DNA from: an uncultured Oscillospiraceae bacterium
GTDB lineage: Bacteria; Bacillota; Clostridia; Oscillospirales; Oscillospiraceae
Length of the DNA: 41,791 nucleotides
Direction of reading: 5' to 3'
Assembly: GCA_910585265.1 (NCBI GenBank)
Contig: CAJUCA010000030.1
Span: 1 to 41,791, forward strand
A program made the position numbers and the translations under genes. This document shows, piece after piece, positions 8,045 through 15,700 of this stretch (the stretch's first letter is position 1; each line of letters begins with the position of its first letter). The notes under the pieces are model-generated. The model made no database searches. It saw nothing but the letters and a program-made list of their open reading frames with translations, and was not told the origin of the DNA.

Positions 8045-8073
8045 AAAACAACAAAAGGACGCTTTTGTTGTTT
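8045..8073 (+). repeat. left inverted repeat of the invertible segment (IRL)
   Basis: These 29 bp are the exact reverse complement of 8319-8347. The site is itself nearly palindromic: arm AAAACAACAAAAG (8045-8057), core GACG (8058-8061), arm CTTTTGTTGTTTT (8062-8074). This looks like a tyrosine recombinase site with two monomer-binding arms around an asymmetric centre. Confidence 0.9.
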
Positions 8074-8083
8074 TTACTCGTAC

Positions 8084-8112
8084 ATAGTACCACAAAAAGC
8101 ACGGGAGTGCAA
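8084..8112 (-). promoter_or_regulatory. invertible sigma70 promoter with extended -10
   Basis: On the minus strand: TTGCAC (8112-8107), a 17-bp spacer, then TACTAT (8089-8084) preceded by TGG, an extended -10. The expected start of transcription is near 8077, at the edge of IRL, reading leftward into the end of the recombinase gene on its antisense strand. After inversion the boxes would lie at about 8280-8285 and 8303-8308 and read right. Confidence 0.75.
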
Positions 8113-8177
8113 TAGAAATTTTCCCGGTTTCGGAGCATCTGTAGAAGCTGCCGGGTTGCCTGGTAACTTTGCGACAT

Positions 8178-8246
8178 AAAAATGGGCACAAAAACAGGCC
8201 GGAAGGACTTGCGGGGTCTTTCGGCTCGATTTTTGCGCCCATTTTT
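8178..8246. repeat. large imperfect hairpin inside the invertible segment
   Basis: Arms at 8178-8208 and 8216-8246 match at 24 of 31 positions, with a 7-nt loop. The outer 17 bp (AAAAATGGGCACAAAAA and its near complement) have a single mismatch. The plus-strand transcript would end in ATTTTT. It may be a two-way terminator that insulates the promoter, or a binding site for a regulator. Confidence 0.65.
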
Positions 8247-8318
8247 GCAGCTCAGGACACTTTTGAAATCCAATTTTACCCAAACAGTGGACATTCACCT
8301 GGATTTATAAACCAAGGC

Positions 8319-8347
8319 AAACAACAAAAGCGTCCTTTTGTTGTTTT
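8319..8347 (-). repeat. right inverted repeat of the invertible segment (IRR)
   Basis: The exact reverse complement of 8045-8073, with core CGTC at 8331-8334 instead of GACG. The opposite orientation of the cores is what gives inversion rather than excision. Confidence 0.9.
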
Positions 8348-8813
8348 GACCCAAAACGGAGGATATTGCGGCGGCAAAAAAGAATCGGCTGCCCCGTTCC
8401 GGCGGGCTTGAAGATGCTCGTGAAGATGAAGCTGGGCCGCGCCAGATTTTTGGAATGGCGACTCCCTATGCGTCCGTTTCAGCGGGGGCCTGCACAGCAC
8501 CGCAGGACGCCGTTCCGTCTTCTTGTCTCTCTATCTTCTTTCCTGAAACTTCACGGGCATCTTCAAGCCTTACTGGGATTCTTCTGCTTTCTTTTTTGCT
8601 GGTTACACAATCAGAGGTGTTTTGAGCTCCGCCGCAAGGCCAGGATGCTGAGGGGGTGTGGCCCAATGGTGATTGAGTTCCTCTTTGATGAGTTCCTTAC
8701 AGCCCGCTTGGAATGGCGGAGACGGTCTTTCCGGTGGCTGTCCGGATTGCGGAGGGAGCGGAAGCACATCCTGACCTTGAATTCGGCAAAACAGGTGGAC
8801 GGAGTTGACGAAG
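8348..8813. other. leader region between switch and glycan genes, no convincing gene
   Basis: These 466 bp hold overlapping open frames on both strands (the longest plus-strand one is about 150 codons, from a TTG at 8366). Composition is odd (Arg/Phe/Leu-rich), none resembles a family I know, and the only ribosome site (GGAGG, 8358-8362) is 3 bp from its TTG. A 20-bp inverted repeat pair lies within. Likely an untranslated leader or decayed sequence. Confidence 0.45.
8406..8568. repeat. 20-bp inverted repeat pair in the leader
   Basis: 8406-8425 (GCTTGAAGATGCTCGTGAAG) and 8549-8568 are reverse complements with one mismatch, 123 bp apart. They are unrelated in sequence to the 29-bp repeats of the switch. 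They could be a fossil second invertible segment or ends of a small lost element. Confidence 0.6.
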
Positions 8814-8960
8814 ATGGACATTAAACTGTTTGTCTGCTGCCATCGGCCGGAGGTTGTCCCTAAGTACCCGTTATTGATTCCGCTTCAGGTAGGAGCAGCT
8901 CTTGCAAGTGAACATTATCCTGGGTTTCTATACGATGATACGGAAGAAAACATTTCATAA
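8814..8960 (+). pseudogene. truncated DUF4422 glycosyltransferase (N-terminal 48 residues)
   Basis: The frame begins MDIKLFVCCHRPEVVPKYPL and contains PLQVGAALASEHYPGFLYDD and ENIS, the well-known start of DUF4422 capsular glycosyltransferases (IKIFVC.HKP ... PL.VGAAL ... DDTGENIS.KN). It stops with TAA straight after ENIS, where about 200 further residues are expected. An 18-bp inverted repeat begins 6 bp later. The 3' part of the gene therefore seems to have been lost, leaving a possibly translated 48-residue peptide at the head of the glycan operon. Confidence 0.7.
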
Positions 8961-8965
8961 GGAGA

Positions 8966-9026
8966 ATAGACTTTCGGATTCTCAAAGTGCTTGGGATGTA
9001 AGGGGTTCGAGAATCCGAAAGTCTAT
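8966..9026. repeat. 18-bp perfect inverted repeat before the first glycosyltransferase
   Basis: ATAGACTTTCGGATTCTC (8966-8983) and its exact complement (9009-9026) flank 25 nt. The right arm ends 9 bp before the AGGAGGG ribosome site of the GT2 gene, so the mRNA would fold a stable hairpin there. No T run follows, so it is not a terminator. Confidence 0.8.
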
Positions 9027-9047
9027 AGATGTGACAGGAGGGCCAAT

Positions 9048-10076
9048 ATGGCTGAAACAATTCTGAGTATTGCGGTTCCTGCCTACAATTCGGAGCATTA
9101 TCTTGGAAAATGCCTGGATTCTATGGCAGGGGCTGATGCACGTCTCGAGGTTATTGTCGTCGATGACGGCTCCACTGATGGTACTGGGGTGCTGGTTCAG
9201 GAATATGTAAGGCGTTTCCCGAGGCAGGTGTCACTGATTTCCAAGGATAATGGTGGACATGGATCCGGTATCAACACAGCTGTCGAAATAGCGACGGGAC
9301 GTTATTTCAAAGTGGTCGATGCGGATGACTGGATCAGAACAGACCAGTTGCCTTGTTTGCTAGACGCCTTGGAGCGCACTTGTGCGGATGCGGTTATCAC
9401 TGGATATCACACTATAAATGAAGCCACTGGAAAAGTAATGGCCTATCCCTGTACATGCCGGTATGCTGGGCAAAAAATCGACCTGAAAACGCTCTTGGAA
9501 GTGTATGACAACATTTCCTTCTGCTGTTCATTTCATGGGATACTCTACCGCACGCAATTTTACCGAGAGTGTGGCTTTCGCCTTTCTGAGGGCATATTTT
9601 ACGAGGACCACGAATATGCTACGCTTCCTTTTGCCCATCTGAACAGCATTCTCATCCTCCCACTGTTTTTTTACCAGTACCGCATCGGAACCAGTGGTCA
9701 AAGCGTAGCTTTCCACAATCAAGTCAAGAGAATCGACCAAATAGAACAGGTAATAATCCGAATCCTGGACTATCGGGAACAGCATGCTCCGTTGCGCTCC
9801 GACCGAGACGAGTATTTTCTCCGCAAGCTGAGTGTGGTCGTTGTGAGCTATTTTGCCATTGCCTTGGTAAAAGACCCGGACAGAGCAACAGGTAGGGCAA
9901 AGGCCCAGAGATTCCGGGAACTGTTGGACCAGTACGAGCCGCAGTTGAACCAACTTGTGAAGAAAAAATATAAAACCTTGGTGTTGTTTCACCGCATCCA
10001 CTTTCCTGCAAAATTATACCAAAGGGTACTGAACACAGCATTTTATAAAATGATTCGCCAAATTTGGACAAGCTAG
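9048..10076 (+). CDS. family 2 glycosyltransferase
   Basis: A 342-residue GT-A enzyme. It opens with TILSIAVPAYNSEHYLGKCL, then EVIVVDDGSTDGT at about 34-46 and VDADDW near 90-95, the acidic metal- and nucleotide-sugar-binding motif. An EDHEYAT segment follows in the place of the acceptor-side acidic motif. It would transfer a sugar from a nucleotide donor to a lipid-linked glycan on the cytoplasmic face. AGGAGGG at 9036-9042 supports the ATG at 9048. It is the first intact gene after the invertible promoter and starts the low-G+C block. Donor and acceptor cannot be told. Confidence 0.85.
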   Translation: MAETILSIAVPAYNSEHYLGKCLDSMAGADARLEVIVVDDGSTDGTGVLVQEYVRRFPRQVSLISKDNGGHGSGINTAVEIATGRYFKVVDADDWIRTDQLPCLLDALERTCADAVITGYHTINEATGKVMAYPCTCRYAGQKIDLKTLLEVYDNISFCCSFHGILYRTQFYRECGFRLSEGIFYEDHEYATLPFAHLNSILILPLFFYQYRIGTSGQSVAFHNQVKRIDQIEQVIIRILDYREQHAPLRSDRDEYFLRKLSVVVVSYFAIALVKDPDRATGRAKAQRFRELLDQYEPQLNQLVKKKYKTLVLFHRIHFPAKLYQRVLNTAFYKMIRQIWTS

Positions 10077-10086
10077 GAGTTATTGT

Positions 10087-10878
10087 ATGCGGGATGTGAG
10101 TGAGCTTCAGCAAGAAGCCCTATCTATTTGTGAGATGGTTTACCGCGCCTGTGAAAGGCATCAGATTCCCTGCTGTCTCGCGGCGGGGACCCTTTTGGGT
10201 GCTGTTCGGCACAAAGGTTTTATCCCATGGGATGATGACATAGATTTAGAAATATTTAGAACGGATTATGAGTGCTTTCGGCGAATCATGCAGGATGAAT
10301 TGGGAGATAGACTCATATTTCAGGAATTTCAGACTGACCCTACCTATCCGTTCCCGTTCACCAAAATCTTTTTGAGGAATGCGGTGACCGAACGGTTACA
10401 TTATCCCCATCTAAATCGAAGCGGGTACGCTTTTGTAGACGTGTTTCCTCTAAGCCGATGCCCAACTAACGAGTCCATAGCCCGTATTTTTTTCAAAATC
10501 ACGGAGCTTCTTTCCTTGTCTATCTTGTCCCGAGTCTGCTCAGAAGGAGACCAGGTCTGCGGATATACCAAACGGCATGTGATTGGGGCCTATCATTTTT
10601 TTCAAAAACTCCCTATTCCCCTTGTCCAGAGAATTAGTTCAGCAGTTATCAACTTTTTTAACGCTGTCTCGCCAAATCGTTATCTGTGCTATACCGGCGG
10701 GAAATATGGATATCCGCTGGAAAAATATCAAGCGGATTGGTATCACACCATGGAAAACGTAAAATTTGAAGGAAGAGAGTTTGCCATCCCGGCGGGCTGG
10801 GATGCATTGCTGAGGCACAAATATGGCAACTATCGGCAGTTACCGGTTCCGGCAAATAGAACGGGGCATTTCGAATAA
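10087..10878 (+). CDS. LicD family phosphotransferase
   Basis: A 263-residue LicD protein with the signature GTLLGAVRHKG-FIPWDDDIDL at about 34-54, where the Asp cluster binds metal in this nucleotidyltransferase-fold family. LicD enzymes move phosphocholine or similar phospho-aminoalcohols from a CDP/CMP donor to sugars of teichoic acids or capsules. AGGAG overlaps the stop of the GT2 gene and lies 7 bp from the ATG. A cytidylyltransferase-like gene follows, which fits the making of a CMP-type donor. The moiety moved is not known. Confidence 0.85.
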   Translation: MRDVSELQQEALSICEMVYRACERHQIPCCLAAGTLLGAVRHKGFIPWDDDIDLEIFRTDYECFRRIMQDELGDRLIFQEFQTDPTYPFPFTKIFLRNAVTERLHYPHLNRSGYAFVDVFPLSRCPTNESIARIFFKITELLSLSILSRVCSEGDQVCGYTKRHVIGAYHFFQKLPIPLVQRISSAVINFFNAVSPNRYLCYTGGKYGYPLEKYQADWYHTMENVKFEGREFAIPAGWDALLRHKYGNYRQLPVPANRTGHFE

Positions 10879-10904
10879 AACATTTCCTGAGGAGGAGTTA
10901 CATC

Positions 10905-11636
10905 ATGAGAGCAATATTGATGGCGGCAGGGGTTGGTAGCCGCTTGAGTCGTTCAGTAAAAAAACCCAAATGCGTGCTGGATGTGGATGAGATGCCGCTG
11001 ATCCGGCATACAGTGGCCATGCTTCGGCAATATGACATCGACTGTGCTGTCGTAGTCGGCTACTGCCGAGAAATGGTATATGAAGCCCTGAAGGGGTTAG
11101 AAGTGCGGTTTTACCACAATCCATTTTATAAAGTCACTAATAGCATGGGTTCTTTGTGGTTTGCCAGGGACTATATCGATCCAAATCAGGATATTATTTT
11201 GGGCAATGCAGACGTGTATTGGGGCGAGGATGTGCTGGAACTTCTGCTTGCAGACCAGCGAGACGCGGTAATGCTCTCTGACGCCTCTCGAGTGGATGTG
11301 GGTGACTATTTTTTCCGAACAGATAACGGACGTATCGTAGCTTATGGCAAGGAACTGACCAGAGAATGCCGTGATTGCGAGTATGTGGGCTTGGCCCGGC
11401 TGAAGGCAAACTTCCTGCCCAACTTCAAGATTCGGATTTCACAGTGTATTGAGGATGAGCTTTATGATCTCTGGTGGGAGAACGTCCTATACAATTATGC
11501 AGTCAACTACCCTATCTATTCATTGGATGTGGGTGGGCACTTCTGGGGCGAGATCGATTATATCGAGGATTACGAGCGGATCCTAAATCACATCTGTCAA
11601 AAAAAATCCGTTTGTGTCGGGGAGGGTGCGCGATGA
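10905..11636 (+). CDS. LicC/PntC-like nucleotidyltransferase
   Basis: A 243-residue protein of the NTP-transferase fold: LMAAGVGSRL at 5-14, KPKCVLDV at 20-27, GNADVYW around 99-105 and a C-terminal WGEIDYIEDYER. This is the layout of cytidylyltransferases that activate choline phosphate (LicC) or 2-aminoethylphosphonate (PntC). It would make the activated donor for the LicD enzymes of the operon. Its stop overlaps the start of the aminotransferase gene by 4 bp, so the two are coupled; PntC and an AEP transaminase are likewise paired or fused in some bacteria. Other sugar-1-phosphate substrates are not excluded. Confidence 0.75.
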   Translation: MRAILMAAGVGSRLSRSVKKPKCVLDVDEMPLIRHTVAMLRQYDIDCAVVVGYCREMVYEALKGLEVRFYHNPFYKVTNSMGSLWFARDYIDPNQDIILGNADVYWGEDVLELLLADQRDAVMLSDASRVDVGDYFFRTDNGRIVAYGKELTRECRDCEYVGLARLKANFLPNFKIRISQCIEDELYDLWWENVLYNYAVNYPIYSLDVGGHFWGEIDYIEDYERILNHICQKKSVCVGEGAR

Positions 11637-12688
11637 CGCTGTTTACGGTCGGCCCGGTGGAGATGTACCGGGAGACATTGGAGCTGTCAGCCCATCAACT
11701 TCCTTATTTCCGCACGGGAGAATTTTCTGAAACGACACTTCATACCGAGAACCTACTGTTGGATTTGGTACAGGCACCGAATTCCTCCCGTGCTGTGTTC
11801 CTTACCGCCTCTGGCACCGGGGCAATGGAGGCGGCCGTCATCAATTCTTTGGGCAGTACTGATCACGCTCTGGTCATCGACGGAGGTTCTTTTGGACATC
11901 GCTTCACACAGATATGCCAATATCACGCGATCCCCCACACGGCCCTCCACCTGGAGTTTGGGAAGGTCCTGACAGCGGAAATGTTAGATCAAGCCTATCA
12001 AAATGATATGACGGCTCTGCTGATCAACCTCAACGAGACCTCCACCGGACAGCTCTATGATATTAACATGATCAAGACCTTCTGCCGCGAACACGATTTG
12101 TTGTTGATCGTTGACGCGATCAGTGCCTTTATCGCTGACCCGATCAGCATGGAGGCAGATGGAATCGATATGTTGATCATCAGCTCTCAAAAAGCCCTTG
12201 CTCTCGCGCCAGGTATATCCGCAATCGTGCTCTCGCCCCGCGCGGTCGACCGTGTGGAAACGCGGACGACCAATACGATGTATTTTGATTTGAAGGACTA
12301 TTTAAAAAACGGGGCCCGCGGTCAAACTCCCTTCACCCCCGCGGTGAGTATTCTGCTTACTTTGCGTCAACGGCTTCAGAGTATCGCTGAGACCGGGATC
12401 GACCGTGTACGCGATGACATCCGCAATCTTGCTGTCGATTTCCGCGGCAAGACCGCCCATCTTCCAGTCCAAATCCCCAGCTATCCCCTCTCTAACGCGC
12501 TGACCCCCCTGTACTTTCCCAATGGAAACGCCAGCGAAGTGTATCACCTCCTACGTGAGCAGTACGATCTTACGGTGACTCCCAGCGGTGGAGAGCTTGG
12601 TCGATCGTTGCTTAGGGTCGGTCACATTGGGAACCTCACTCCCCAGGATAATACTCGGCTTGTTCAAGCAATGCGCGAAATCACATGA
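11633..12688 (+). CDS. class V PLP-dependent aminotransferase
   Basis: A 351-residue protein of the alanine-glyoxylate / AEP aminotransferase type. TVGPVEMY stands at 5-12, TASGTGAMEA at 58-67 contacts the PLP phosphate, VDAISAF (Asp161) binds the pyridine nitrogen and SSQKALALAPG holds the Schiff-base Lys187. It would aminate an aldehyde or keto precursor of the group that the neighbouring cytidylyltransferase activates. Start: ATG at 11633 in the ATGA overlap; an upstream in-frame start would overlap the previous gene by 160 bp. No PEP mutase or phosphonopyruvate decarboxylase is in the window, so a phosphonate substrate is only a hypothesis. Confidence 0.8.
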   Translation: MTLFTVGPVEMYRETLELSAHQLPYFRTGEFSETTLHTENLLLDLVQAPNSSRAVFLTASGTGAMEAAVINSLGSTDHALVIDGGSFGHRFTQICQYHAIPHTALHLEFGKVLTAEMLDQAYQNDMTALLINLNETSTGQLYDINMIKTFCREHDLLLIVDAISAFIADPISMEADGIDMLIISSQKALALAPGISAIVLSPRAVDRVETRTTNTMYFDLKDYLKNGARGQTPFTPAVSILLTLRQRLQSIAETGIDRVRDDIRNLAVDFRGKTAHLPVQIPSYPLSNALTPLYFPNGNASEVYHLLREQYDLTVTPSGGELGRSLLRVGHIGNLTPQDNTRLVQAMREIT

Positions 12689-12718
12689 GAAAACCGCTGC
12701 CAGCAGGGAGAAGAGAGA

Positions 12719-15700
12719 ATGACACAATTACAGGAAAGAGTCCTGGTGCTCCTCAAACAAATCGATAAACTATGTCAGGACAATGGTATTGAATACTATT
12801 TGACCGCCGGGTCACTCATTGGTGCTATGCGGCATAAGGGTTTTATCCCTTGGGATGATGATGCGGACATTATCATGACCAGAGACAACTGGGAAAAATT
12901 CTACGCCAGCGCAAAAGATAACCTTCCCCAAAATATTGTTCTGAATTCGCAAGATGATGACGCTGGCTTGGCCATGACCGCCAACCACTATGTAGACACC
13001 AGTACAACAGCAGTTTATCGATATGATATTACTAACCCAGAACAAAATGGAATCATGATTGATGTAATCATTATGGATCCAGTTCCAGACAATAACATCG
13101 CCAAAAGTGAATATGTGGATGCGTTAACTATGCATACCGAGCTTACCGTTTTGCCTTATCAATACTCATTACGAAACGGAAAGTCCACCCATTTCATTCG
13201 GAATTGGACAATGAGCAGGATTTTGGGGTTACGGAAAGTTCTGAGCCATATTGATCGAAATGCATTCCACCATACAGAAGAAGAATCTCGGTACTATGTT
13301 CAGCGCTTTGCCGGTTCTCCCCACTTTTGGCCCAAAGAATATTTCGGAACACCGAAATATGTGCCATTTGAAGACACCATGCTCCCGATCCCTCAGCGCG
13401 CTGGCGACTGCCTGTGCATAGGATATGACGATGACTGGATGTATATCCCCTCCGGTGGGCCCTCAAAAAGTACCCACGAGTTCTGTGTGCGGAACCTGAC
13501 TGTTCCCGGCAGGCTGATTTCAGAGGATTTTGAGCGGCGCGTCGATCGAAAAAAGCTGATACATACCTATGTCAAGCGTAAGCGGATCATGGTCGCGCAA
13601 ACAGGGAGAAAATACCGAATCGCTATGGAGTCCGACCGGTTCCTTGCAGAATACATACGACTTGTCTATTCAAAAAAGGATCCGACTGTTTATGCCACCC
13701 TATTGGAACAGGGGAACTTTGACGGTCTGGAGGCATACTTCGAGCAGTATATCGCGGCGCAGTGTACCAGTCAGTTCTTAGGAAGTTCCGCGCTAGATGG
13801 ATGGCTGAACTGGCGTCGCAAGTGTCACCCCATGCTGATCGACATTGGAGACGATGCCCTGCACGCGGTCTTGTGTTTGCTGATTCGGAAACAAAAATTG
13901 GCATGGGTCGGAAAACTCCTCAAGGCCCGCAAAGTGCTGGAGCGTCCCATGCCCCAGCCACTTTGCGAGATGGACAGCCTGTATCTGGCCATCAGAAGAG
14001 CGATCAGTGCTTTTGAATGTGGCGAAGATACGCAGTGCAGGGAGATCGTGGCACACCTGCTGCCCAAACACCCTGAAAATCCATTCCTATGGAAGCTCGA
14101 TTTGAAGGAACGTGTCCGCGACGGGCTATCCGGACAAGAATTATTGAACGCAACCACTCAAGGTTTGGAACTATTCCCTGATGATCCGGAGATTCTTTGC
14201 CTTCAGGCGGAGGGGTATTTTGCTGTGAGCGAAGCCAGCCGCGGGCTGGAAATTTATCAAATACTGGCCGAAAATACAAATCATGGGCTAGTTCTCCTCC
14301 ATATTAAAGAGCGGCTTGAGGCACTGATTGAGCGGGATCCAAAAAACGAACAGCTTTACGTGATCTGGCTGACTTTGCGCAAGCACTGCGGAGAAGAAAA
14401 TGTTCCGGCAATCGAAGAGTTTTTCCCTGAAAAGCAGAGTGCGGCAGAAGCTAACGATTTGGACCCCGCCTCTTTACAGGAGCCGGTCACAGCAAGTCAA
14501 ATCCTCGAGAAATGCGCAGACGGCGGAGATGCATTGACGCCCATTCAGCGCAAACGGTTTGAGCTCCTTACCGAGGCGTCAGAAATCTGCAAAAGAAACA
14601 AGATAAAGTATGTTTTATTTGGTAAAACATTGCTGCAGGCAGCTCGTGATGGCCGCTACATGGACAAACACGGGGATATTGTTTTAGCCATGACCTCGGA
14701 AAACTGCAAAAAGTTCACTCAGGCAGTCAAAGAATTAGGACAGCCAGGTCGATATTTGAACTCTATGGCAGAAAACCCTCGTTTTCACCGATTTTGTCTG
14801 CAGTATTGTGACAGTGAATCTCTCGACTTTGACGTGCCTCGCTGCGGCTGCGGAGAGCGATTTGGCCTCTTTATCACCATTGAGATCCTTCGCTGTCCCG
14901 CGAAGAATAAATTGGCCAATTTAATAGACCAGATGCTGGAAAGCGGCTGGGAATCCAGCCTTACAATGAAGTGGTCATCGGCTAAACGCACAGTCAGCCG
15001 ACTTGCTATCACAGCTCTATGCGCAGTCTTTGGCCGTAAAAATGTTGGGAAATGGCTTTATCAGCGGTTTTTAAAAGGGCCCAGAAAGAAGGAAAAGACG
15101 CGCTATTATCTGAAGTCTTTTTGGGGAAAGCGCACCTACTATCCGTCTTATTGGTTCAAATATACTTCTACCATGGAGTTGGAAGGCATGCCCTTCGAGG
15201 TTATGAAACTGTCCTCCTGCTATCTGAAAAAAACGTACGGAGCTAAATGGAAAACCAGAACGTTTCCAGCGACGAAGGCGTACCCCTTTACCAGGATCAC
15301 AGATGCCAGTGTTTCTAGCCAGGAGTACCTTGCCATCCTAAAGGAAAACCATGTTGACCGTATGAAGCATTGGGCCCTGCGCCGCAAAGCAAATCAAAAA
15401 TATGCGCCGGTCAATACGCTTGGAAGCAAAACTGGGCACTATTGGGACATTATGCGTCTATGCGGTGAGCGATACCGTCTCCTAGAAGAATATATGCCCA
15501 AACGGGAATATATCATTGAACTGTTTCGCTCAAACCGCATTAAAGAGCTCAGTTGGGTGCTGAAAGATTATTATACGGCTGCCATTGCTTTTAGCAAGAA
15601 AGGATTAGGGCTTTGCTTTGACAAAAAGATTTTCGAGATTTTGGAATATACTTTGTTTTCGCAAGGAAAGGTTAAGGAAATCAGGACGCTGCGCCAGCAA

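Larger units (their letters stand above)
8074..8318. other. candidate invertible promoter segment
   Basis: A 245-bp AT-rich segment lies between perfect 29-bp inverted repeats, next to a tyrosine recombinase gene. It has no convincing gene. It carries an outward promoter on the minus strand at its left end and a large imperfect hairpin in the middle (8178-8246). Inversion would move the promoter to the right end, reading into the glycan locus. The present orientation is therefore read as OFF. Confidence 0.75.

Noticed and set aside
8281..8311. A rightward promoter using TATAAA at 8306-8311 in the present orientation
   Set aside because: No acceptable -35 box lies 16-19 bp upstream and there is no extended -10, so I do not count it as driving the glycan genes in this orientation.
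8366..8824. A 152-codon open frame right after the switch, from a TTG
   Set aside because: Its composition (Arg/Phe/Leu-rich) is not protein-like, the ribosome site is 3 bp from the start, overlapping frames are open on the other strand, and it runs over the DUF4422 start. I left it as leader sequence.
8966..9026. Inverted repeat read as an integron attC site
   Set aside because: No RYYYAAC/GTTRRRY core pair is present, there is no integron integrase, and the arms are perfectly complementary, without the extrahelical bases of attC.
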